A stretch of DNA of 64,000 bases from Thiothrix nivea DSM 5205 (GTDB lineage: Bacteria; Pseudomonadota; Gammaproteobacteria; Thiotrichales; Thiotrichaceae). The position numbers and the translations under genes are program-made. The notes under the pieces are model-generated. The model was not told the DNA's origin. It was given only the letters and a program-made list of their open reading frames with translations, and made no database searches. Where the stretch lies: NCBI RefSeq assembly GCF_000260135.1, contig NZ_JH651384.1, forward strand, positions 4,200,693 through 4,264,692, read 5' to 3'. Shown one piece after another: positions 56,637 through 64,000 of this stretch. How positions within the stretch are numbered: position 1 is the stretch's first letter; every line of letters begins with the position of its first letter.

Positions 56637-56788
56637 TAGAGACAAGGCTGTACGGAGGGAGGTATAAAAACGCCCGTGATGGGTTTACCCAGGGGATTAC
56701 CAAAGAGGCTGATTGGCGGATTGTTTTATCTGTGCAAGTCGTAAGCCGAAGCCGGGATTTATGCTTGATCAGAGTCATGTACTTTAAA

Positions 56789-56816
56789 ATATCGATATTT
56801 TTATAAATATCGATAT
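56789..56816. promoter_or_regulatory. 28-base AT-rich perfect palindrome upstream of the phenol regulator
   Basis: ATATCGATATTT and AAATATCGATAT face each other across TTAT, with 12 of 12 positions paired. It lies 76-103 bases upstream of the regulator start, between it and the divergent higBA pair. The role is unknown: operator, protein-binding site or hairpin in a divergent transcript are all possible. Confidence 0.55.
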
Positions 56817-56891
56817 ATATCTTGCATCCGCTCATGATTCCTTTATGCTTGAAACAGGAGAAAAACGACAGACATTGAGGAGTGCCTGTTC

Positions 56892-58583
56892 ATGAGCGGC
56901 CAAGGAAAAAAATTCACCTACCCTTCCAACCAGGATCTGAAAGCCATGATCCGTTTCGAGGGGGATTCCGGCAATATCTGGCTCGGGCAGCAGCGCATGA
57001 TCCTGCTGCACGCTTCCGCCTTTGGTTCCATGCGCAGTGAACTGATTGAATCCTTTGGGGAAGATTACGCCCGTGGCATCCTGATGCGGATGGGTTACGC
57101 CGCCGCCCAGTCGGATGCGCAACTCGCCCGTCAAATCCGCGCCGATGACGACCTGATGGACGCCTTTCTGGTCGGCCCGCAATTGCACGCGCTGGAAGGC
57201 GTGGTCAGCGTCGAACCGGTGCGCATGGACATCGATTTTGCCAGCGGCCACTTTTACGGCGAATTCACCTGGAAAAACTCCTTCGAGGCCGCTGAACACA
57301 TGCGCCTGTACGGGCTATCGGATCATGCTGTGTGCTGGAATCTGCTTGGCTACGCCACCGGTTACACCAGCACTTTCATGGGCAGGCCGGTTTATTTCAA
57401 GGAAGTGGAATGCGTTGGCAAGGGCGACAAGCAATGCCGCATCATCGGCAAGCCGCTGGAAGAATGGGAAGACGCTGACGAACTCCAGCAACTGTTTTCC
57501 CTTAACTCCATGGCGCAGAAACTGCATTCACTGGAAGAGGAAGTGCAATTCCTACGCAAGGAGATAACCGCCTGCGCCCGCCCGGAAAACATCATTGCTG
57601 AATCCCCCCAGATCAAGGAGATCATGTATTTGCTGCACAAAGCGGCGGAAACCGATGTCACCGTGCTGATGCTGGGCGAAACCGGCGTGGGCAAGGAAGT
57701 GTTCTCCCAGGCTTTGCACCGGATGGGCAAACGCCGCGATGGCCCCTTTATCGCCGTCAACTGCGCCGCCTTACCACGTGAACTGGTGGAGTCGGAGTTG
57801 TTCGGGGTGGAAAAAGGTGGTTATACCAGTGCCGACAAGTCCCGACCGGGGCGGTTTGAACGTGCCGATGGCGGAACCCTGTTCCTCGATGAACTGGGGG
57901 AATTGAATGCCCGCGCACAGGCGAAGTTGCTGCGTGCCATCCAGACCGGTGAATTCGAGCGGGTCGGCGGCACCAAAAAGATCAAGGTCGACGTGCGCCT
58001 GATCGCCGCCACCAACGCCAACCTGCTGGAAATGGTGCGCGATGGGCGGTTCCGTGCCGACCTGTATTACCGCCTCAATGTTTTTCCCATCACCATTCCG
58101 CCGCTGCGTGAACGCCGTACCGACATTCCCGGCCTGATCCGCAAGTTCATCGACAAATACAACGGCAAGTACGGCAAGCAAGTACTGGGCGTCACTGACG
58201 ACACCCTGCGGCGATTTTCTGCTTACCAATGGCCTGGCAACATCCGCGAACTGGAAAACATTCTCGAACGCGGCGTCATCCTGGCCGAAAACGACGCCCG
58301 CATCGAATCCACCCACATCTGTTTGGGGATGCCGCATCCAACCGACGAATTCATGGTGATCGGCAAGGATGGCAATCTCGAACCAGGCGCGACCAGCCCT
58401 GACGTACTGGAAGATTTGCTGACCCGCATGATCCAGTCCGGCATCGACTTCGAGACGCTGGAAAAGCAGATTCTCGACAAGGCGCTGCAAAAAGCGGGCG
58501 GCAATGTGCTGGAAACAGCACGGATGCTGGGTATTAGTGGCCCACAGTGTCGTTACCGGCTGAAGAAGCTGGGGCTGGCCTAA
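56892..58583 (+). CDS. dmpR: Phenol-responsive sigma-54 activator, DmpR/XylR family
   Basis: 563 residues: XylR_N/V4R aromatic sensor (about 15-205), linker with coiled coil (about 215-235), AAA+ domain (about 240-470) and a Fis-type HTH (about 530-560). The sensor keeps the likely zinc ligands (VCWNLLGYATGY; FKEVECVGKGDKQC). Walker A is GETGVGKE and Walker B GGTLFLDE. The sigma-54 contact loop, normally GAFTGA, reads GGYTSA. GAGGAG precedes ATG 56892. By family it binds phenols and activates the hydroxylase operon downstream; whether the altered loop affects this is open. Confidence 0.93.
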   Translation: MSGQGKKFTYPSNQDLKAMIRFEGDSGNIWLGQQRMILLHASAFGSMRSELIESFGEDYARGILMRMGYAAAQSDAQLARQIRADDDLMDAFLVGPQLHALEGVVSVEPVRMDIDFASGHFYGEFTWKNSFEAAEHMRLYGLSDHAVCWNLLGYATGYTSTFMGRPVYFKEVECVGKGDKQCRIIGKPLEEWEDADELQQLFSLNSMAQKLHSLEEEVQFLRKEITACARPENIIAESPQIKEIMYLLHKAAETDVTVLMLGETGVGKEVFSQALHRMGKRRDGPFIAVNCAALPRELVESELFGVEKGGYTSADKSRPGRFERADGGTLFLDELGELNARAQAKLLRAIQTGEFERVGGTKKIKVDVRLIAATNANLLEMVRDGRFRADLYYRLNVFPITIPPLRERRTDIPGLIRKFIDKYNGKYGKQVLGVTDDTLRRFSAYQWPGNIRELENILERGVILAENDARIESTHICLGMPHPTDEFMVIGKDGNLEPGATSPDVLEDLLTRMIQSGIDFETLEKQILDKALQKAGGNVLETARMLGISGPQCRYRLKKLGLA

Positions 58584-58655
58584 CCCCAAGTAGTGTATGC
58601 TTGTGCAATAACAAATTGCTGTTGGGACTCCCCTACGAGAACTGCGGAAACTGTG

Positions 58656-59057
58656 ATGCCGACTGACGCCAACATTGCATTTGAGCGACTGGTCAGCCAT
58701 GAGTTTGATCAGGCCAGCCTTGATGATGTCAAAGTAGTAGCGCTGGGTATCTGGTATCAGGATTTCACGCCGGATTTTAATCATCTACCCCAAACCAGCC
58801 TACAAGCCCGTTTACGCGCCGGTTATCTCGTTGACCGTCTGTTACGCTACAATTGTGTAACGGATGAGCGCAAAAAGCTGCTGTTTGCCAATGTCAGCAA
58901 GCTACGCTCTTTGCTTAAACCGCCAGTCAGCACCAATCCACAAGTTGAGCCTTTAGCAAAAAGCTGGGGGCTTGAGCATGACTTGAAACGTCTTGCCAAA
59001 GACTTGTTGGAATACCAGACTCGGCACTACCAATATGAATATACCTCCGCCCTGTAA
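58656..59057 (+). CDS. Unrecognised 133-residue protein between dmpR and the phenol operon
   Basis: From ATG 58656 (GGAAA upstream) the protein is soluble, without signal peptide or cysteine pairs, rich in Leu, Lys and Arg, with likely helices (FERLVSHEFDQASLDDVKVVALGIWYQDF; RLRAGYLVDRLLRY; LEHDLKRLAKDLLEYQTRHYQY). I do not recognise a family. It lies on the same strand 72 bases after dmpR, so it may be co-transcribed with it, and just upstream of the activator sites. Codon use looks like its neighbours. Confidence 0.55.
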   Translation: MPTDANIAFERLVSHEFDQASLDDVKVVALGIWYQDFTPDFNHLPQTSLQARLRAGYLVDRLLRYNCVTDERKKLLFANVSKLRSLLKPPVSTNPQVEPLAKSWGLEHDLKRLAKDLLEYQTRHYQYEYTSAL

Positions 59058-59080
59058 TACTGGCAACACTGTTTTCGACT

Positions 59081-59127
59081 TTCCTCAAATCATCAAACCC
59101 AATCTTTTTACCTGATGAATTAATCAA
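59081..59127 (+). promoter_or_regulatory. Two candidate DmpR/XylR upstream activator sites
   Basis: Against the consensus TTGATCAATTGATCAA, 59081-59096 matches 12 of 16 and 59112-59127 matches 13 of 16. They are 31 bases apart, three helical turns, and centred about 130 and 99 bases before the predicted start of the sigma-54 promoter. Consensus recalled from known DmpR/XylR sites; matching counted by eye. Confidence 0.6.
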
Positions 59128-59192
59128 TAAATCAGGAGAAAAACTCCTTTGCTTTTCAGTTAAGTGTTTTAAAAACAATTACTAACAATCAT

Positions 59193-59208
59193 TGGCACAC
59201 CCCTTGCA
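59193..59208 (+). promoter_or_regulatory. Sigma-54 promoter of the phenol hydroxylase operon
   Basis: TGGCAC at 59193-59198 and TTGCA at 59204-59208, with GG and GC exactly ten bases apart, match the -24/-12 consensus closely. Transcription would start near 59219, about 38 bases before dmpK, whose ribosome site GGAGGA lies at 59241-59246. The stretch 59058-59256 holds no gene besides these control sites. Confidence 0.9.
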
Positions 59209-59256
59209 GTACCTCTCCCACCTGAATGTCATTGTGCTTTGGAGGAGAGCAATCAC

Positions 59257-59511
59257 ATGCAGACCGATACATCCGTACTGACTGAGCAGCCCCGCTACGT
59301 GCGCGTCACCGGCGTGCGCAACAACCGTTTCGTCGAATTCGACTTTTCGATCGGCGACCCGACCTTGTTCGTGGAACTACTGCTGCCTTTCGAGCAGTTT
59401 CGCCAGTTCTGCAGCAAACAGAAAGCGCAGGAACTGACTACCGAACAGCAGGCGCAGGTCGATTACGACCGATTGAAATGGCGCTACGGGCAACCCGGCG
59501 TCAAGCAGTAA
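59257..59511 (+). CDS. dmpK: Phenol hydroxylase assembly subunit P0
   Basis: 84-residue small protein of the DmpK/PhhK family, thought to help insert iron into or assemble the oxygenase and not part of the final catalytic unit. RYVRVTGVRNNRFVEFDFSIGDPTLFVELLLPFEQFRQFC is the family core. ATG 59257 has a good GGAGGA; an upstream TTG at 59239 is not used. First gene of the operon. Confidence 0.92.
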   Translation: MQTDTSVLTEQPRYVRVTGVRNNRFVEFDFSIGDPTLFVELLLPFEQFRQFCSKQKAQELTTEQQAQVDYDRLKWRYGQPGVKQ

Positions 59512-59553
59512 CGCAAGCACCACCTTTTGTTTCCAAGAGAGAGGAGAACATCC

Positions 59554-60552
59554 ATGTCATTGAACATTTCCGCGAAAGAGGTCAAACCGCTGCGCGTCAA
59601 TTACGCGCACGTCGCCCGCCGTGTCGGCGATGAGCGGCCTGCATCGCGCTATCAGGAAGCGGTTTACGACATACAGCCGACCACCAATTTCCACTACCCG
59701 CCCACCTGGCAGCCGGAAAAGCAGTTGTATGACACCAGCCTCACCGCCATCGTCATGCAGGACTGGTACGCCTTCACCGACCCGCGCCAGTACTACTACA
59801 CCAGCTATGTCACCGCGCGCGCCAAACAGCAGGAGTCGATGGATAACAATTTCGAGCTAATCGAAAAAAACAACCTGCTGGCCAGCGTCCCTGCTGCGGT
59901 GCAGGATCAGGTCCGGCAGGTGCTGATTCCGCTGCGCCACTACGAATACGGCGCGAACATGAACAATCAGGATATCTGCCATCGCGGTTACGGCACGACC
60001 ATCACCTCGGCAGCGTCCTTCAACGGCTTCGACCGCATCGGCATGGCGCAATACCTGTCACGCATCGCCCTGCTGATGGACGGTAACGAGGAAACCACCC
60101 TCAACGCCGCCAAGACCGCCTGGATGGAAAGCCCCGCCTGGCAACCCCTGCGTCACGCCATGGAAGACAGCTTCGTGCTGGATGACTGGTTTGAAATCCT
60201 GCTGGCACAAAACGTGATCATGGATGGCCTGATCTACCCGCTGGTGTACGAACGTTTCATCCCCACGCTGGTAGCGCAAGGCGGCAGCACCTTCCTGATG
60301 ATGACCCAGTTCATGGGCGAATGGCACAACGAAAACCTGCGCTGGACCAATCAGTTGCTGAAAGTCACCGCCGCCGAATCCGCCGAAAACGCGCAACTGC
60401 TGGCGACATGGGCTGGTCAGTGGCTGACCCGCATGGAACAGGCCGTCATGCCCATCGCGCAGCTGGCCTTCGGTGACGGCGCGACGCAACAGGTAGCGGA
60501 AGTCAAAGCAGAATTGCTGGCGCGGCTGGCAAAACAAGGCATCAAGGTGTGA
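59554..60552 (+). CDS. dmpL: Phenol hydroxylase oxygenase beta subunit P1
   Basis: 332-residue partner of the catalytic subunit in the hexameric hydroxylase, related to DmpL and ToMO beta. It includes PTTNFHYPPTWQPEKQLYD, DWYAFTDPRQYYYTSYVTARAKQQESMDNNF and ALLMDGNEETTLNAAK. The di-iron ligands are not expected in this subunit. GAGGAG precedes ATG 59554. Confidence 0.95.
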   Translation: MSLNISAKEVKPLRVNYAHVARRVGDERPASRYQEAVYDIQPTTNFHYPPTWQPEKQLYDTSLTAIVMQDWYAFTDPRQYYYTSYVTARAKQQESMDNNFELIEKNNLLASVPAAVQDQVRQVLIPLRHYEYGANMNNQDICHRGYGTTITSAASFNGFDRIGMAQYLSRIALLMDGNEETTLNAAKTAWMESPAWQPLRHAMEDSFVLDDWFEILLAQNVIMDGLIYPLVYERFIPTLVAQGGSTFLMMTQFMGEWHNENLRWTNQLLKVTAAESAENAQLLATWAGQWLTRMEQAVMPIAQLAFGDGATQQVAEVKAELLARLAKQGIKV

Positions 60553-60562
60553 GGAGGCCGAT

Positions 60563-60835
60563 ATGTCTGACAGCAAAGTATTCATGATTTTTCAGGACAC
60601 GGCGGACGCCCGTCCTTTTATCGACGCACTGGCGCAGGAAAACCCGGCAGCCACCGTCATCCATCAACCCGGTCTGGTGCGTTTCGAGGCCATGGGTGAA
60701 CTGGGTATCACCCGCAATGTGGTGGAAGAACTGGCAGGGCGTGACATTGACTTGCAGGAACTGCATCTCACGCTGATTTCCCTGTCCGGCAACATCGACG
60801 AAGACGACGATTACTTCCGCGTTACACGCCACTAA
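60563..60835 (+). CDS. dmpM: Phenol hydroxylase regulatory (effector) protein P2
   Basis: 90-residue MmoB/DmpM family coupling protein that binds the oxygenase and tunes electron transfer. It lacks cofactors. VFMIFQDTADARPFIDALAQENP and LVRFEAMGELGITRNVVEELAGRDIDLQELHLTLISLSGNI are family sequence. GAGGAGG lies just before ATG 60563. Confidence 0.95.
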   Translation: MSDSKVFMIFQDTADARPFIDALAQENPAATVIHQPGLVRFEAMGELGITRNVVEELAGRDIDLQELHLTLISLSGNIDEDDDYFRVTRH

Positions 60836-60850
60836 GGAGGAGCAACGAAC

Positions 60851-62377
60851 ATGGCTAAAAAACTCAACATGCGCAAGCGCTACGAACTGCTGACCCGTGG
60901 CCTGGGCTGGGAACCAAGCTACCAGCCGCGCGACAAAGTGTTTTCCAACGAAACCTACGAAGGCATCAAGATCACCGACTGGAGCAAGTGGGAAGACCCG
61001 TTCCGCCTGACCATTGACGCCTACTGGAAATACCAGGCCGAAAAGGACAAGAAACTGTACGCAGTCATGGACAGTTTCGCCCAGAACAACGCCCACCTGA
61101 ACCTGGCCGACGCCAGCTACGTGAACGCGCTGAAACTGTTCATTCAGGGCGTGACCCCGCTGGAGTACTCCGCACACCGCAATTTCGCGCGGCTGGCGCG
61201 CCAGTTCGGCGGCGAAGGCGCGCAAATCGCCTGCCAGATGCAGTCGCTGGATGAACTGCGTCACGCCCAGACCCAAATCCACACCATCAGCCATTACAAC
61301 AAGCATTTCAACGGGATGCATGACCCGTTCCACATGTTTGACCGGGTGTGGTATCTGTCGGTGCCGAAATCCTATTTCGATGACGCCAGCTCAGCCGGGC
61401 CATTCGAGTTCATCACCTCCATCTCGTTCGCGTTTGAATACCTGCTGACCAACCTGCTGTTCGTGCCCTTCATGTCGGGCGCGGCCTACAACGGCGACAT
61501 GGCCACCGTGACCTTCGGCTTCTCCGCGCAGTCGGACGAATCCCGCCACATGACCCTGGGGCTGGAAATCATCAAGTTCCTGCTGGAACAGCACGAAGAC
61601 AACGTGCCGATCGTACAGGGCTGGATCGACAAGCACTTCTGGCGCGCTTACCGCGTACTGGCGCTGGTTTCCGCCATGCAGGACTACATGCTGCCGGAAA
61701 GCCCGATGTCCTGGAAGGAAGCCTGGGAAATCTACTTCGTCGAAAACGCTGGCGCGCTGTTCAACGATCTGGCGCGTTACGGCCTGCGGATGCCGAAATA
61801 TCACGAAGTCGCCACCGCTGAGGCCGAGCACCTGAGCCATCAGGTCTGGGGCACGCTGTATACTTTCGCCCATGCCGCTTCCATGCACTTCTGGCTGCCT
61901 AGCGAGAAGAAAATGGATTGGCTGTCCGAAAAGTATCCGAACACCTTCGACAAATACTACCGTCCGCGCTACGAGATGTGGGGGCAAATGGCGAAGGAAG
62001 GCAAGCGCTTCTTCAACATGGGTCTCCCGCAACTGTGTCAGGTTTGCCAGATTCCGATGCTGTTTACCGAAGTCAGCAAGGATGATCCGATGCAGATTGC
62101 CTACCGCGTCAGTGAATTCAACGGCGAGAAGTTCCACACCTGTTCCGACGGTTGCAAGGACATCTTCGACCACGAACCGGAAAAGTTTGTCCATGCCTGG
62201 CTGCCGGTGCACCAGATTTTCCAGGGCAACTGCGGCGGCCCAACGGTTCCGGACGTACTCGGTTGGTATCACTTCCACCCGGAAGACGGTGGCGATTACG
62301 CCGGTTCCGCCGACGAAGCCCGCTGGAAAGCCATGCACGGCGAAGCGGCTGAATCCAACCAATCCGAAGCCGCGTAA
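60851..62377 (+). CDS. dmpN: Phenol hydroxylase oxygenase alpha subunit P3
   Basis: 508-residue catalytic subunit with a carboxylate-bridged di-iron centre. Ligands line up with the toluene monooxygenase set: E105 (PLEYSAHR), E135 and H138 (LDELRHAQ), E196 (FAFEYLLT), E230 and H233 (SDESRHM). The C-terminal region carries CQVCQIPMLF and CSDGCKDIFDHEPEKFVHAW, the zinc-binding YHS-like end typical of phenol hydroxylases. It hydroxylates phenol to catechol using O2. AAGGAGG precedes the ATG. Confidence 0.97.
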   Translation: MAKKLNMRKRYELLTRGLGWEPSYQPRDKVFSNETYEGIKITDWSKWEDPFRLTIDAYWKYQAEKDKKLYAVMDSFAQNNAHLNLADASYVNALKLFIQGVTPLEYSAHRNFARLARQFGGEGAQIACQMQSLDELRHAQTQIHTISHYNKHFNGMHDPFHMFDRVWYLSVPKSYFDDASSAGPFEFITSISFAFEYLLTNLLFVPFMSGAAYNGDMATVTFGFSAQSDESRHMTLGLEIIKFLLEQHEDNVPIVQGWIDKHFWRAYRVLALVSAMQDYMLPESPMSWKEAWEIYFVENAGALFNDLARYGLRMPKYHEVATAEAEHLSHQVWGTLYTFAHAASMHFWLPSEKKMDWLSEKYPNTFDKYYRPRYEMWGQMAKEGKRFFNMGLPQLCQVCQIPMLFTEVSKDDPMQIAYRVSEFNGEKFHTCSDGCKDIFDHEPEKFVHAWLPVHQIFQGNCGGPTVPDVLGWYHFHPEDGGDYAGSADEARWKAMHGEAAESNQSEAA

Positions 62378-62389
62378 GGAGGACGACAC

Positions 62390-62752
62390 ATGGCAGTCAA
62401 AACACTCAAGGGCGAATACCCCATCGTGATGATGGATAGCGTCGACCGTTTCCATGGCAATCAACTCGTCTTTATTGGTTGGGATTACCACACCAGTATC
62501 TCTACGGCTGGCGCTTACCCGCTGCCGCCCGACATGCCGTTCGGCGCGCTCACCGAAGCGGTGCTGCCGAGCGTGATGGGGCCGCACCCCGACTTCCCGC
62601 AAATCCAGTGGGACAAGGTGGAATGGATGCTGGATGGCGAATCCTTCACCCCCGACATGGGCAAAAGCCTGAAGGACAACGGGGTCGGGCACAAGTCGCT
62701 GATCCGCTTCCGGACGCCGGGGCTGGAGGGGTATCAGGGGACGGGGAATTAA
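62390..62752 (+). CDS. dmpO: Phenol hydroxylase gamma subunit P4
   Basis: 120-residue small subunit of the oxygenase. VKTLKGEYPIVMMDSVDRFHGNQLVFIGWDYH and PFGALTEAVLPSVMGPHPDFPQIQWDKVEWMLDGE match DmpO proteins. It starts 12 bases after dmpN. A GC-rich hairpin follows before dmpP. Confidence 0.95.
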   Translation: MAVKTLKGEYPIVMMDSVDRFHGNQLVFIGWDYHTSISTAGAYPLPPDMPFGALTEAVLPSVMGPHPDFPQIQWDKVEWMLDGESFTPDMGKSLKDNGVGHKSLIRFRTPGLEGYQGTGN

Positions 62753-62760
62753 TAAAGGGA

Positions 62761-62781
62761 GAGGGGGAGTGATTCCCCCTC
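62761..62781 (+). other. Hairpin between dmpO and dmpP
   Basis: Perfect 8-base stem GAGGGGGA/TCCCCCTC with a GTGAT loop, 8 bases after the dmpO stop and 13 bases before the dmpP start. No T run follows, so it is more likely an mRNA stability or translation element, or a REP-like palindrome, than a terminator. Confidence 0.6.
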
Positions 62782-62794
62782 CACGGAGGCTATC

Positions 62795-63856
62795 ATGACC
62801 TACGAAGTAACCATCGAACCCACCGGCGACACCATCGAGGTCGAAGAAGGCCAGACCCTGCTGGATGCCGCCCTGCGCGCCGGTATCTACCTGCCGCACG
62901 CCTGCGGCCACGGCCTGTGCGGCACCTGCAAGGTCGAAGTGCTGAGCGGCGACATCGACCATGGCTCCGCCTCACCTTTCGCGCTGATGGACATGGAACG
63001 CGAGGAAGGCAAATGCCTTGCCTGCTGCGCCACGCCCTTAAGCGACCTGACGCTGGAAGCCGATCTTGAGGAAGAACCGGACGCGCACAACCACCCGGTA
63101 CGCGATTTCACCGGCGTTGTTTCCAAGATCGAAACCCTGACGCCGCGCATCAAGGCCATTTTCATCGCGATTGAAAATGACGGGCTGGAGTTTCAGGCCG
63201 GGCACTACATCAACCTGCTGATTCCGGGGCTGGAAGACCAGCCGCGCGCGTTTTCCATCGCCAGCCCGCCTTCCGAAAAGCATTTGATCGAGCTGAACGT
63301 GGCGTTGGTGGAAGGTGGCAAAGGCACCACCTGGCTGCACAACGAACTGAAAGTCGGCGATGAAATCCGTTTTTCCGGCCCCTACGGGCGTTTCTACGTG
63401 CGCGAATCCGCACCGGAACCGATGATTTTCCTCGCGGGTGGCTCCGGCCTGTCCAGCCCCAAGTCGATGATCCTGGACTTGTTTGAAAGGGGTGAAACAC
63501 GCCCGATCACCTTCATCTACGGCGCGCGCAACCAAGCCGAGCTGTATTACCGCGAGCTGTTCGAGGAACTGGCCGCCGAGCACTCCAATTTCACCTACCT
63601 GCCGGTGCTGTCGAACGAGCCGGAAGATTCCGGCTGGCAAGGCTTGCGCGGCTATGTGCACGAAGCGGCCAAAGCGCATTTTGACGGCAAGTTTGCCGGG
63701 AACAAGGCGTACATGTGCGGCCCGCCGCCGATGATCGACGCCTGTATCACCACCCTGATGCAGGGGCGGCTGTTCGAGAAGGAGATGTTCATGGAGAACT
63801 TCTACAACCAGGGCAGCCAGGCAGCGACCAAGAGTCCGCTGTTCAAGAATATCTGA
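62795..63856 (+). CDS. dmpP: Phenol hydroxylase reductase P5
   Basis: 353-residue NADH reductase that feeds electrons to the oxygenase. The N-terminal plant-type 2Fe-2S ferredoxin domain has C37, C42, C45 and C77 (HACGHGLCGTCKV; CLACC). The FAD domain contains HYINLLIPGLEDQPRAFSIAS and the NAD domain MIFLAGGSGLSSPKSMILDL, with YMCGPPPMIDAC near the end. Length and order match DmpP. Last of the six hydroxylase genes. Confidence 0.97.
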   Translation: MTYEVTIEPTGDTIEVEEGQTLLDAALRAGIYLPHACGHGLCGTCKVEVLSGDIDHGSASPFALMDMEREEGKCLACCATPLSDLTLEADLEEEPDAHNHPVRDFTGVVSKIETLTPRIKAIFIAIENDGLEFQAGHYINLLIPGLEDQPRAFSIASPPSEKHLIELNVALVEGGKGTTWLHNELKVGDEIRFSGPYGRFYVRESAPEPMIFLAGGSGLSSPKSMILDLFERGETRPITFIYGARNQAELYYRELFEELAAEHSNFTYLPVLSNEPEDSGWQGLRGYVHEAAKAHFDGKFAGNKAYMCGPPPMIDACITTLMQGRLFEKEMFMENFYNQGSQAATKSPLFKNI

Positions 63857-63865
63857 TTGACTCCT

Positions 63866-63898
63866 CCCCCTTGCTCCCTTGCGGACAGGGGGTTTTTT
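63866..63898 (+). terminator. Terminator-like hairpin between dmpP and the next gene
   Basis: CCCCCT and AGGGGG pair across a 15-base loop and are followed by six T residues, 9 bases after the dmpP stop and 11 bases before the hydrolase start. It could give partial termination after the hydroxylase genes. Confidence 0.5.
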
Positions 63899-63909
63899 AG
63901 GAAATACAC

Positions 63910-64000
63910 ATGACGACACAGAATCCTGAAATTGCCAACAGCATCAATGCCGCAGGCGTGATGACCAATTACCACGATCAGGGCAGCGGCGCTCCGGTGC
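63910..64000 (+). CDS. dmpD: 2-hydroxymuconic semialdehyde hydrolase, N-terminal part (3' end outside window)
   Basis: Only the first 30 codons are visible: NPEIANSINAAGVMTNYHDQGSG, similar to the start of DmpD/XylF alpha/beta hydrolases (PEIGREI-x-AAG-x-RTN-x-HD-x-G-x-G). Such enzymes cut the ring-fission product of catechol in the meta pathway. AGGAAA precedes the ATG. In classic dmp operons a ferredoxin and the catechol dioxygenase come between dmpP and dmpD; here they do not. Confidence 0.75.
   Translation, partial: MTTQNPEIANSINAAGVMTNYHDQGSGAPV

Noticed and set aside
61391-62962. 523-codon open frame on the minus strand over dmpN, dmpO and dmpP
   Set aside because: Codon pattern is the mirror of the phenol hydroxylase genes and there is no ribosome site or family match.

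Overview
The window reads as chromosomal DNA of a gammaproteobacterium. The gene order pyrG-kdsA-eno-ftsB-ispD, the dnaG-rpoD pair, the GltB/GltD type and the GlcDEF set all fit that class. A sulfide:quinone-oxidoreductase-like flavoprotein and the general gene mix make a sulfur-oxidising Thiotrichales relative (Thiothrix-like) plausible. The genus is inference and no database was searched.

Layout. (1) 1-1437: 3' end of a lytic transglycosylase, a small HExxH protein and a CopD-type membrane protein. (2) 1459-16621: a 15-gene polysaccharide cluster, all on the minus strand and mostly linked by 1-4 base start/stop overlaps. It begins with dTDP-L-rhamnose synthesis (rfbA-C-D-B). It continues through a methyltransferase, a split Alg14/Alg13-like glycosyltransferase, flippase, polymerase, hexapeptide acyltransferase, two GT2 enzymes, a WcaJ-type initiating transferase, a membrane acyltransferase and a Wzc-type chain-length regulator/tyrosine kinase. 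(3) 16753-19123: an exported metallo-beta-lactamase-fold hydrolase, an HTH regulator and a small lipoprotein. (4) 19256-33780: mostly housekeeping (panB, pyrG-kdsA-eno-ftsB-ispD, glcDEF, crcB, a PolB-like exonuclease, rlmD, ligA). (5) 33854-38658: an accessory patch around tRNAs. It holds two identical tRNA-Gly genes, tRNA-Cys, a broken integrase joined to a ProQ/FinO domain, YefM-YoeB, a DUF29 protein, tRNA-Leu, a topoisomerase III gene and a decayed tRNA-like remnant. (6) 38674-55706: SQR-like flavoprotein, cysS, OsmC, hrcA, nadK, recN, gltD-gltB, dnaG, rpoD. (7) 55727-64000: tRNA-Ile2, HigB-HigA, then a phenol catabolism locus. That locus has a DmpR-type sigma-54 activator, an unrecognised small gene, a clear sigma-54 promoter with two upstream activator-site candidates, dmpKLMNOP, and the start of a dmpD/xylF-like hydrolase cut by the window edge.

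How parts work together. The rfb genes feed activated rhamnose to the polysaccharide assembly genes, whose products build lipid-linked repeats, flip them, polymerise them and control length. In the phenol locus the regulator would sense the aromatic directly and open the sigma-54 promoter for the six-subunit hydroxylase. The product, a catechol, would pass to the meta-cleavage pathway beginning with the hydrolase at the right edge. The most interesting points are the integrase-FinO chimera next to tRNA-Cys, the altered GAFTGA loop in the phenol regulator, the tRNA-like remnant after topB, and short GC-rich palindromes that sit at gene boundaries and in one case inside a gene start.
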